Shown one piece after another: positions 34,666 to 41,778 of a stretch of 62,818 nt of DNA. The notes beneath the pieces were generated by a model. The model was given only the letters and a program-made list of their open reading frames with translations, searched no databases and was not told where the DNA came from. Source of the stretch: Mycobacterium aquaticum (GTDB taxonomy: Bacteria > Actinomycetota > Actinomycetes > Mycobacteriales > Mycobacteriaceae); assembly GCF_002086485.1 (NCBI RefSeq), contig NZ_MVHF01000047.1:1-62818 (forward strand), written 5' to 3'. The position numbers and the translations under genes are program-made. Each line of letters starts with the position of its first letter. Within the stretch, counting starts at the first letter, position 1.

Positions 34666-35475
34666 TCAACGACCCCGATTGGACGAAAGTCCCGCGGCGG
34701 CCGCGGAGTGTTGTGGCGAGCTCGCAGCCGGCTGTCCCATGCGGCGTCGCAACAGTGCGGCACCTATGGCCGCGAAGACCCCGACACAGAGCCCGCCGGC
34801 CGCCGCGACCGCGGCGGTCGACATGGTCGACATTTGGGCGACTTCTACTGGGGCGCTGGTTGAGTCGATCTTCATGGTCGGGTCGAAGTCGCCGCTGCGG
34901 ATCAGCTGTATTGTCCGTAGCGCCGTGTAGGCGTCCCTGACGTGAGAACTGTCCGGCGGCCCGGCCGCGATTTCCGCACTCATCGCAGCGATTCGCTTGT
35001 CGAGTTCGGCGGAAATCGTTCGCCACCTGTCCTGCATCGTCGCTTTGGCGTATCCCTCGGCGATCTTCGCCGCCAGAGCAGGCTGCCGCGCTTTGGCGAC
35101 GATCTCGATGACATTCGCATCCTGCAGGGGCGCTACTTTGACGGCCTCGGCCACCGAATCGGGAGTCCAGTCCCCGCCCAGGTATTCAGCCGCCAAGGTG
35201 GCGGCTCGACGGGAGCTCAGGATCGCCGCCGCGGTGGCGGTCGTGCGCTCGACATCTCCAGACTCATGGAGCAGGCTGGTGCCGATAAAGGTGTCCTCCC
35301 ACTGCGGAAGGGTGGCGAGAACGACTCGGGTGGTCGCCGTATACGTGCTGACATGTCGGCTTGACGACCAGACGCCGCCGCAGACGGCGATCAGGGTCAC
35401 GGCGACCACCAGCGGCCACCACCGGGCGATCTCCCGGATGCTCACGGACGTAGGCCGAGAATCAGAGCGAATCAT
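34666..35475 (-). CDS. Wzz-like polysaccharide co-polymerase without kinase domain
   Basis: A 269-residue protein with membrane helices at ~21-36 and ~219-242 and an extracytoplasmic helical domain between them, the layout of Wzz/CapA chain-length regulators. The tail after helix 2 (RRRMGQPAASS...) is short, with no Walker motifs. It is therefore not a BY-kinase fusion, and no separate kinase gene is seen in the locus. Start ATG 35475 has AGGAA seven bases upstream. ATG-like codons ten residues earlier are less well placed. It likely sets polymer length together with the Wzy-like protein. Confidence 0.8.
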   Translation of the reverse strand: MIRSDSRPTSVSIREIARWWPLVVAVTLIAVCGGVWSSSRHVSTYTATTRVVLATLPQWEDTFIGTSLLHESGDVERTTATAAAILSSRRAATLAAEYLGGDWTPDSVAEAVKVAPLQDANVIEIVAKARQPALAAKIAEGYAKATMQDRWRTISAELDKRIAAMSAEIAAGPPDSSHVRDAYTALRTIQLIRSGDFDPTMKIDSTSAPVEVAQMSTMSTAAVAAAGGLCVGVFAAIGAALLRRRMGQPAASSPQHSAAAAGLSSNRGR

Positions 35476-35617
35476 GGCAATTTCCTGCAAGGCTGAGTTG
35501 AGCAATGGCGCGGTCGTCTGAATCGACCGTCTCGAAGGGTCCCCAGAAGTCGAACCACAATCGCCTGGGGTAGGGCTGATCTGCGGACTCCGGACCTCGT
35601 CCGCTCGCGTGGATCAC
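35462..35617 (-). CDS. Candidate 51-residue coupled ORF
   Basis: A short reading frame begins with GTG 35617, overlapping the aminotransferase stop, and ends at 35462, inside the start of the Wzz-like gene. It exactly fills a gap of 138 bp in an operon whose other joints are ATGA or GTGA overlaps. The product is soluble, aromatic in the middle (PRRLWFDFWGPFETVD) and matches no family I know. About two thirds of its third codon positions are G or C, somewhat low for this genome. It could be a small partner protein or just open sequence. Confidence 0.35.
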   Translation of the reverse strand: MIHASGRGPESADQPYPRRLWFDFWGPFETVDSDDRAIAQLSLAGNCHDSL

Positions 35618-36723
35618 ATCGGTGCTTTCGACAGTACTTCGCATATCCGGCTCACTTGTGCGTCGGTGAGCGTCGCGAACATGGGGACCGAAAGGATCTG
35701 GCGCGCAGCCTCTTCGGCGATGGGCAAGTCATCTGCGAACTCGCGGAAAGCGGGCTGCCGGTGGCATGGGATTGGGTAATGAAGCCCCCAGCCGATCCCG
35801 TGACGGTCAAGTTCGGCCGTCGTGGCGGCCCGGTCTTCGACCCGAACCACTGCAAGGTGGTGAACGGATTCGGCGTCGGGATGAGTCGCGACAGGCCGTA
35901 CCCACTCCGGAAGTTGCCGACGGTATTGGTCCATCGCGTGCCTGCGTGCGGCATTCGCATTGTCCAGGTCCGCGAGCTTGATCGACAAGATGGCCGCCTG
36001 CAACGTGTCCAACCGACTGTTGCAGCCGAGCACCTCATGTAGATGTCGGTCGGCGACGGACCGGCCGTGGTCCTGCCGCAGCCGGATCTTCGCTGCGAGA
36101 TTGGTGTCCCCGGTGACAACCGCTCCGCCATCGCCCAACGCCCCCAGGTTCTTACCGGGGTAGAAGCTGAATGCAGCGGCGTCACCGAGGCTGCCGGCTC
36201 GCCGCCCCCGCAGTCGCGCTCCGTGCGCTTGCGCGGCGTCCTCGATCAGGGCGATGCCGTGCCGTCGCGCCACGGGCACCAGGGCATCGACGTCGGCCGT
36301 CTGACCGAACAGATGAACCGCGATGACGGCAGCCGTGGCTGGGCCTATGGCGGCCACCACCGCGTCGGGATCGATCAGCAGCGTATCCGCCAGTACATCG
36401 ACAAACCGTGGCCGTGCGCCAACCAGGCACACCGCTTCTGCAGTGGCGACGAAGGTGTTGGTCGGGACGATCACCTCGTCGCCAGGTCCGATTCCCAGGC
36501 CGGCGAGGATCATCACGAGCGCGTCGGTGCCGCTCGCCACACCGACGCACGCCTTTGTCTCACAAAATTCGGCGAAGCTTGATTCGAACTCCTCCACCTC
36601 GGGACCGCTCACGAAGCGCCCATGGCCGAGCACCGTTTTCCAGGCGATCTCGAATTCGCAGCGCATGGCGCCGTTGACCGACGCCAAGTCGACGAATGGA
36701 ATACGCTCCACGACGCTCGTCAC
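35614..36723 (-). CDS. DegT/DnrJ/EryC1 sugar aminotransferase (WbpE-like)
   Basis: A 369-residue PLP enzyme. SGTDALVMILAGLGIGPGDE holds the phosphate-binding residues, LIEDAAQAHGA provides Asp162, and the PLP lysine is Lys191 in FSFYPGKNLGALGDGG. It likely aminates a 3-keto sugar nucleotide made by the neighbouring oxidoreductase, as WbpE does after WbpB. Start GTG 36723 overlaps the oxidoreductase stop (GTGA). The longer extension is arginine-rich and runs over that gene. Confidence 0.88.
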   Translation of the reverse strand: MTSVVERIPFVDLASVNGAMRCEFEIAWKTVLGHGRFVSGPEVEEFESSFAEFCETKACVGVASGTDALVMILAGLGIGPGDEVIVPTNTFVATAEAVCLVGARPRFVDVLADTLLIDPDAVVAAIGPATAAVIAVHLFGQTADVDALVPVARRHGIALIEDAAQAHGARLRGRRAGSLGDAAAFSFYPGKNLGALGDGGAVVTGDTNLAAKIRLRQDHGRSVADRHLHEVLGCNSRLDTLQAAILSIKLADLDNANAARRHAMDQYRRQLPEWVRPVATHPDAESVHHLAVVRVEDRAATTAELDRHGIGWGLHYPIPCHRQPAFREFADDLPIAEEAARQILSVPMFATLTDAQVSRICEVLSKAPM

Positions 36724-37808
36724 GACGCCGCCTGGGTGTCTACGACGGTGGGTGGGATCCAACCCACCGAAGGCGGCCGGATTGCGTCGGGGGTACCCAC
36801 CGCGACAGCATCGTCGGTGGCGACAAGCACCCTGACGACCCCGATGCCACGTTCGCCGGAACTCTCCGGCGGGCGACCCGTTCGAACACAGTCGATGAAG
36901 TGCGAATCCTGTACCAGCAAGGGCTCCTTCCACTGCACTTCGACCGAAGCAACGGTGTCTGTTCGAATTTTCGGAAGGAGGTGAAGGGGGGCGCCGTCCA
37001 GATCGGCAATATCAACATCTACGTCGTAGATGTTGATGGGTTCATCATTGGAAAGGTCGTTGTAAACCAACATCTTCTGATCGCCGACAACTGTGATGCG
37101 GCGGACCTTGACCGGAGAGAGCCAGCTGACGTGAGCGAACGCAGGTGCAGCGGTATGTGGAAACTCCATTCGCAAGTAGGCAACGTCAGGCTGTATGTCA
37201 CCAACCGTGTATTCCGCCCGCGCCACGACAGCCTCCGGAAATTCATCTAGCAAGTACGAGGCAATCGAAATGTCGTGTGGCGCGAGATCCCAAATAACAT
37301 TGCAGTCTTTACGCGGACCGGGTCCACTTTGTAGGCGTGCCGTGTCGACATAGAGAATTCGACCGAGCGCCCCAGAGGTGATGATTTGCCGTATTTTCCA
37401 GACCGCGGCGTGATATTCGAAGGTGTGGCCCACCATGAGGGTCAATCCGCGTGCATCCGCTGCGTCCGAGAGCGCTTCAGCGTCCTCAACCGAGGTAGCC
37501 ATGGGCTTTTCGACCAGCGTGTGCAGTCCGGCTTCGAGCGCCTGCAACGCTATCGAGCTGTGGCTCCACGGTGGTGTGGCGATGACGACGGCATCCAACA
37601 TGTCCGTGACTTCGCCCAGGCACGCCGCGCGATGGACGGCGGGAAAGGCTGTCGCCGCATCACAGCGCTTGTCCTGCTCGGATTCGATGACCATCAGCTC
37701 AACCCCGGGAATGCCGGCGAGCACGCGGGCGTGCTTGGACCCCCAGTACCCGTACCCGATGACACCGACCCGCACACAGTTGTCCACCTGCGACCTGCTC
37801 TTGTACAT
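36720..37808 (-). CDS. Gfo/Idh/MocA oxidoreductase (WbpB/WlbA-like)
   Basis: A 362-residue NAD(P)-dependent sugar-nucleotide dehydrogenase. The Rossmann motif is GYGYWG at 18-23, the family Glu-Lys-Pro is at 100-102 (LVEKPMAT), and NVIWDLAPHDISI near 170-182 is the WbpB/WlbA catalytic block with His178. It would oxidise C3 of a UDP-sugar for the aminotransferase that follows. ATG 37808 is chosen. TTG 37832 would add eight weak residues. It is first in the minus-strand assembly operon, behind a leader of about 250 nt. Confidence 0.86.
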   Translation of the reverse strand: MYKSRSQVDNCVRVGVIGYGYWGSKHARVLAGIPGVELMVIESEQDKRCDAATAFPAVHRAACLGEVTDMLDAVVIATPPWSHSSIALQALEAGLHTLVEKPMATSVEDAEALSDAADARGLTLMVGHTFEYHAAVWKIRQIITSGALGRILYVDTARLQSGPGPRKDCNVIWDLAPHDISIASYLLDEFPEAVVARAEYTVGDIQPDVAYLRMEFPHTAAPAFAHVSWLSPVKVRRITVVGDQKMLVYNDLSNDEPINIYDVDVDIADLDGAPLHLLPKIRTDTVASVEVQWKEPLLVQDSHFIDCVRTGRPPESSGERGIGVVRVLVATDDAVAVGTPDAIRPPSVGWIPPTVVDTQAAS

Positions 37809-37822
37809 GAGAGCCCCCAGCC

Positions 37823-37945
37823 CTAGAGCCAAGTACCCGCAGGAGCGCCGCTGCCACGAGACGGGGGCGGCTTCCGGTGGCGGCGGGGGATCTGCTCTGC
37901 CTGGAGGACAAGGCTCGGCGCTTCGCTAGCGTTAATTCCGGGCAA
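37823..37945 (-). CDS. Possible 40-residue leader ORF
   Basis: A short frame starts at TTG 37945 behind a near-perfect ribosome site (AAAGGAGG, five bases upstream) and ends 14 bases before the oxidoreductase ATG. The product is Pro/Arg/Ser-rich with no family. The strong ribosome site with nothing else to serve is the main evidence. It may be a regulatory leader peptide or have decayed. Confidence 0.3.
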   Translation of the reverse strand: MPGINASEAPSLVLQAEQIPRRHRKPPPSRGSGAPAGTWL

Positions 37946-38067
37946 TGGAGCCTCCTTTGCTCACCCAGGCAGACTCTTACACCTGGACGACAACAGCAAA
38001 GAAGATAACGCTTTGACCACGCCTCCGCTCGAGTTTGCACGAATTGCCTCTTGCGGATTGTTCCGGT

Positions 38068-38096
38068 TAAATATTGACGCGGTTAGCAAATTTCAA
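38068..38096 (-). promoter_or_regulatory. Promoter of the minus-strand assembly operon
   Basis: On the minus strand TTGAAA (38096-38091), a 17-bp spacer and TATTTA (38073-38068) form a good SigA-type promoter within AT-rich DNA. Transcription would give a leader of roughly 250 nt before the gene at 37808. Confidence 0.55.
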
Positions 38097-38470
38097 ACTG
38101 TTTGCATTGGACCATAATTCCATGTACTCGCGGCGGTGTTGCGAGGTGAGCAGATGACGCACTCAAGTGCCCACCTTGCTTGCTGGCCGAAATGTCTGCG
38201 TCACCTCCTGCAGGATGGGTTAACTTCCGAAATGACGGTGCGACGATCATCCGCATATTGGGCGTATACGCACTGGCCCGGCGTGCGGACGCACCGACCG
38301 ACTGTTTGAAACGGCAACCAAATCCGCGGGGCCGTCAGTGCCGCCGCAGTCAAGCCATGCCAACCAGAGGCCCGTGCGGTCACGGCTTGCCTGCGGCTGG
38401 ATCGAGGCCCGGGTACACGGTTGCTGCCATCAGTTCTGCCGCAGAGACCGCTGGGGTGAGTCGCACCTCT

Positions 38471-38501
38471 CTTAGACGTGTCTTATAGAAACCGTTAGCA
38501 T
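38471..38501 (+). promoter_or_regulatory. accD5 promoter with shared acc box
   Basis: TTAGAC (38472-38477), an 18-bp spacer and TAGCAT (38496-38501), ending eight bases before the ATG. No ribosome site is seen, so the transcript is probably leaderless or nearly so. The -35 region contains AGAC-GT-GTCT and continues into TTATAGAAACC. A similar string precedes accA3. Confidence 0.5.
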
Positions 38502-38509
38502 CGTGACCC

Positions 38510-40147
38510 ATGACGAGCGTTACCGAGCCGCCGGAAGCCCAAGCCGAGCACCAGGTGGACATCCACACCACCGCAGGCAAGCTTGCCGACCTGCGCAAGC
38601 GCACCGAAGAGACGCTGCACCCCGTCGGCGAGGCCGCCGTGGAGAAGGTGCACGCCAAGGGCAAGCTGACGGCACGCGAGCGCATCTACGCGCTGCTCGA
38701 CGAGGGGTCGTTCGTCGAGCTGGACGCCCTGGCCCGCCACCGCAGCACCAACTTCGGCCTGGCCGAGAACCGCCCGCTGGGCGACGGCGTGGTGACCGGC
38801 TACGGCACGATCGACGGCCGCGACGTGTGCATCTTCAGCCAGGACGCGACGGTGTTCGGCGGCAGCCTCGGTGAGGTCTACGGCGAGAAGATCGTCAAGG
38901 TGCAGGAGCTGGCCATCAAGACCGGCCGGCCGCTGATCGGCATCAACGACGGCGCAGGCGCCCGCATCCAGGAGGGTGTGGTCTCCCTCGGCCTCTACAG
39001 CCAGATCTTCCGCAACAACATCCTGGCCTCGGGCGTCATCCCGCAGATCTCGCTGATCATGGGTGCCGCCGCCGGTGGCCACGTCTACTCCCCCGCGCTG
39101 ACCGACTTCATCGTCATGGTCGATCAGACCAGCCAGATGTTCATCACCGGCCCTGACGTCATCAAGACCGTCACCGGCGAGGACGTCACCATGGAGGAAC
39201 TGGGCGGCGCGCACACCCACGAGTCCAAGTCGGGGACCGCGCACTACGTCGCGTCCGGCGAGCAGGACGCCTTCGACTACGTCCGCGACCTGCTGAGCTA
39301 CCTGCCCCCGAACAACTACGCCGAGCCGCCGCACTACCCGGCTCCGGCACCTGAGGGCGCCATCGAGGACAACCTCACCGAAGAGGATCTTGAGCTCGAC
39401 ACCCTGATCCCGGATTCCCCGAACCAGCCGTACGACATGCACGAGGTCATCTCGCGCATCCTCGACGACGACGAGTTCCTCGAGGTGCAGGCCGGCTACG
39501 CGCAGAACATCATCATCGGCTTCGGTCGCATCGAGGGTCGCCCGGTCGGCATCGTCGCCAACCAGCCCACCCAGTTCGCCGGCTGCCTGGACATCAACGC
39601 CTCGGAGAAGGCGGCGCGGTTCGTGCGCACCTGCGACTGCTTCAACATCCCGATCGTCATGCTGGTCGACGTGCCCGGCTTCCTGCCCGGCACCGACCAG
39701 GAGTACAACGGCATCATCCGCCGCGGCGCCAAGTTGCTGTACGCCTACGGCGAGGCCACCGTCGCCAAGATCACCGTCATCACCCGCAAGGCCTACGGCG
39801 GCGCGTACTGCGTGATGGGGTCCAAGGACATGGGCTGTGACGTGAACGTGGCGTGGCCGACGGCGCAGATCGCGGTCATGGGCGCGTCGGGCGCGGTCGG
39901 GTTCGTCTACCGCGGGCAGCTCAAAGAGGCCGCCAAGGAGGGCAAGGATGTCGACGCCCTGCGCCTGGAACTGCAGCAGACCTACGAGGACACTCTGGTC
40001 AACCCGTACATCGCTGCCGAGCGGGGTTACGTCGACGCGGTGATCCCGCCGTCGCACACGCGCGGCTACATCGGCACCGCCCTGCGACTGCTGGAGCGCA
40101 AGATCGTCCAGACGCCGCCGAAGAAGCACGGGAACATTCCACTGTGA
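38510..40147 (+). CDS. accD5: Acyl-CoA carboxylase beta subunit AccD5
   Basis: A 545-residue carboxyltransferase that carboxylates propionyl-CoA to methylmalonyl-CoA (and acetyl-CoA less well), supplying branched and mycolic lipid synthesis. The crotonase-like N and C halves carry the two oxyanion-hole regions, NDGAGARIQEGV and the C-half ITRKAYGGAYCVMGS. It assembles with AccA3 and AccE5, both encoded in this window. Length and reading match Rv3280. The stop overlaps accE5 (GTGA). In M. tuberculosis its upstream neighbour is birA. Here the accessory block intervenes. Confidence 0.96.
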   Translation: MTSVTEPPEAQAEHQVDIHTTAGKLADLRKRTEETLHPVGEAAVEKVHAKGKLTARERIYALLDEGSFVELDALARHRSTNFGLAENRPLGDGVVTGYGTIDGRDVCIFSQDATVFGGSLGEVYGEKIVKVQELAIKTGRPLIGINDGAGARIQEGVVSLGLYSQIFRNNILASGVIPQISLIMGAAAGGHVYSPALTDFIVMVDQTSQMFITGPDVIKTVTGEDVTMEELGGAHTHESKSGTAHYVASGEQDAFDYVRDLLSYLPPNNYAEPPHYPAPAPEGAIEDNLTEEDLELDTLIPDSPNQPYDMHEVISRILDDDEFLEVQAGYAQNIIIGFGRIEGRPVGIVANQPTQFAGCLDINASEKAARFVRTCDCFNIPIVMLVDVPGFLPGTDQEYNGIIRRGAKLLYAYGEATVAKITVITRKAYGGAYCVMGSKDMGCDVNVAWPTAQIAVMGASGAVGFVYRGQLKEAAKEGKDVDALRLELQQTYEDTLVNPYIAAERGYVDAVIPPSHTRGYIGTALRLLERKIVQTPPKKHGNIPL

Positions 40148-40407
40148 GCGAGGCGACCGTGACTGACGAAACCCAGGCCGACGCAGCGAAAGCCGACCAC
40201 GAGGCCCACATCAAGGTGCTGACCGGCAACCCGACCGACGAGGACATGGCCGCCCTGATGGCCGTGCTCGGCGCCGCCGGTGGTGGCGGCACCGAACCGG
40301 TGCGGCGCGACCGCAACCTGTGGGGCCACCCGGTGGACAAGCTGCGTTACTCGATCTTCAGCTGGCAGAGGGTGACGTTGTTGGAGCGGACCCACATCCG
40401 GCGCTGA
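40144..40407 (+). CDS. accE5: Acyl-CoA carboxylase epsilon subunit AccE5
   Basis: An 87-residue subunit that binds AccD5 and AccA3 and raises complex activity. The acidic N-terminus is followed by the conserved IKVLTGNPTDEDMAALMAVL helix and a basic C-terminus ending near WQRVTLLERTHIRR. The start is GTG 40144, overlapping accD5. An in-frame upstream extension lies wholly inside accD5 and is not real. It matches the Rv3281 position, though shorter. Confidence 0.92.
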   Translation: MSEATVTDETQADAAKADHEAHIKVLTGNPTDEDMAALMAVLGAAGGGGTEPVRRDRNLWGHPVDKLRYSIFSWQRVTLLERTHIRR

Positions 40408-40452
40408 CGCAAACAGCCCGATGAGCGGTTGCGCGACAAAGGAACGGTACTG

Positions 40453-41091
40453 ATGACCTGGGTCGTCCTGGGTTCGGCGTCGACGGGCCGGCTGGGCGTG
40501 CTACGCCAAGCCGGCGTCGCCCCGCTGGTGGTGGTCTCGGGTGTCGACGAGGACGCGATCATCGCCGGATTGGGCGATGCCGCACCGGGGCTGGTGGTGA
40601 ATGAGCTGGCGGCGGCCAAGGCCGACGATGTCGTGACCCGGCTGCCCGCCGCGGTCGCCACCGACTGTGTGGTGATCGGTTGCGATTCCATGCTGTTGCT
40701 GAACGGCCGGTTGTGCGGAAAACCGGGTACACCCGAGGTCGCCCGTGAGCAGTGGCTGGCAATGTCCGGGCAGACGGGCCAGCTGTACACCGGGCACGCC
40801 GTCATCGCGGTGCGCGATAGATCGGTCAGCCATCGGGTCGTCGAAACCGCGGTAACAACAGTACATTTCGCCACCCCGACAGCCGAGGACCTGGAGGCGT
40901 ACCTGGCCACCGGTGAGCCTCTCGGTGTGGCAGGCGGTTTCACGCTCGACGGGCTGGGCGGCTGGTTCATCGACCGCATCGAAGGTGATCCGTCGAACGT
41001 GATCGGCCTGAGCCTGCCGCTGCTGCGGCGGCTGCTGGCGGCAGCCGGGGTGTCGGTCACGGATCTGTGGAAGGCGTCGGCTTCGGTCTGA
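40453..41091 (+). CDS. Maf-like nucleotide pyrophosphatase
   Basis: A 212-residue Maf/Ham1-type house-cleaning pyrophosphatase, the counterpart of Rv3282. It shows WVVLGSASTGRLGVLRQAGV (the SxSxxR start), then VIGCDSMLLLNG with the catalytic Asp, and GKPGTPEVAR. The C-terminal GGFTLDGLGGWFIDRIEGDPSNVIG-type block is also typical. Start ATG 40453 has AAAGGAA upstream. It belongs to the accD5-accE5-maf operon, closed by a hairpin at 41125-41159. Confidence 0.9.
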   Translation: MTWVVLGSASTGRLGVLRQAGVAPLVVVSGVDEDAIIAGLGDAAPGLVVNELAAAKADDVVTRLPAAVATDCVVIGCDSMLLLNGRLCGKPGTPEVAREQWLAMSGQTGQLYTGHAVIAVRDRSVSHRVVETAVTTVHFATPTAEDLEAYLATGEPLGVAGGFTLDGLGGWFIDRIEGDPSNVIGLSLPLLRRLLAAAGVSVTDLWKASASV

Positions 41092-41124
41092 TTGCGGTTC
41101 GCGGCCCTGAACATCGAGATTCAC

Positions 41125-41159
41125 TCAGGGGATAAATCACGCGACTCATTTATCCCTGA
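41125..41159 (+). terminator. Terminator of the accD5-accE5-maf operon
   Basis: TCAGGGGATAAAT and ATTTATCCCTGA form a 12-bp stem with one bulged G and a 10-nt loop, 33 bases after the maf stop. Confidence 0.65.
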
Positions 41160-41302
41160 CGTGAGTCTCGGTGCCCGGGGGCGCTGATGACGTATGGCCG
41201 CACCCCATTGCAGTGGCACGGCGAGTGTGCCGAGAACACCCATGCGAACCCTTCCCTCGATCAGGACCGCGGATACCCGGGCCGCCACGAACAAAACCGT
41301 GC

Positions 41303-41327
41303 GTTTCGGGCGGGCCGCGCGGGGTAT
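41303..41327 (+). promoter_or_regulatory. SigF-type promoter
   Basis: GTTT (41303-41306), 15 bp, GGGTAT (41322-41327): an exact match to the mycobacterial SigF consensus, ahead of the iron-permease-like gene. Confidence 0.7.
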
Positions 41328-41412
41328 CACCTTTGCCGCGGGCCAGTTGGTGCCGGCTCGATGTGTCAGGAAAGGCGCAGGCCGATGGCAGCGGGCGAGT
41401 ACGCCGCGGCGT

Positions 41413-41763
41413 TTGACGGCAGTACTCGACACCACCAGCCGGGTAGCCGGATCACGTTGGGCTGCTGCGGTTATCGCCGGCTCGGCGGTCCTGTTCCTGA
41501 TCGCGGGCGCCGCTACCGGGTTCGGTCACTGGTGGCAGGTGTTCATCGCATCCGCCGCGGCGCTGGTGACTCTGCCGATGCTGTTCGTCCTGCAGCACAC
41601 CACCAACCGGCAGACCACCGCAATCCTCATCAAACTCGATGAGCTGATCCGGGCGACCACCGACGCCAAGGCTGACTTCATCGATCTCGAAGACCAGGAG
41701 GTCAGCGAGCAGGAGGCGCTGCACCACGAACACCATCACGGAGACGACGCGCCCGCAAGCTGA
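41413..41763 (+). CDS. Low-affinity iron permease family membrane protein
   Basis: About 116 residues with two membrane helices (AAAVIAGSAVLFLIAGAATG and WWQVFIASAAALVTLPMLFV). The family signature LQHTTNRQTTAILIKLDELI is followed by an acidic, His-rich tail. The start is uncertain. TTG 41413 is the first usable codon in this frame but lacks a ribosome site. A well-formed AGGAAAGG + ATG 41385 lies upstream in another frame, so a natural or sequencing frameshift near 41400 is possible. A SigF-type promoter lies upstream. Despite the family name, iron transport is not established. Confidence 0.65.
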   Translation: MTAVLDTTSRVAGSRWAAAVIAGSAVLFLIAGAATGFGHWWQVFIASAAALVTLPMLFVLQHTTNRQTTAILIKLDELIRATTDAKADFIDLEDQEVSEQEALHHEHHHGDDAPAS

Positions 41764-41778
41764 TCCGGGGCCATGACC

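Larger units (their letters stand above)
37833..38509. other. Intergenic region between the polysaccharide locus and accD5
   Basis: A 677-bp stretch holds the leader of the minus-strand operon, an AT-rich part at ~38060-38125 with its promoter, and the accD5 promoter at the right end. An AGGAGGTGA match on the minus strand near 38204-38212 has no convincing gene behind it. A plus-strand open frame at 38180-38488 has no ribosome site or family likeness and is not called. Confidence 0.6.

Noticed and set aside
38180..38488. Plus-strand 102-codon frame upstream of accD5
   Set aside because: No ribosome site, low-complexity translation, and it overlaps the accD5 promoter.
12090..38500. Prophage, transposon or integrative element
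   Set aside because: No integrase, recombinase, transposase, tRNA edge or flanking direct repeat could be seen.
38495..40129. A 544-codon open frame antisense to accD5
   Set aside because: Same cause as above; no family likeness, and accD5 fully explains the region.
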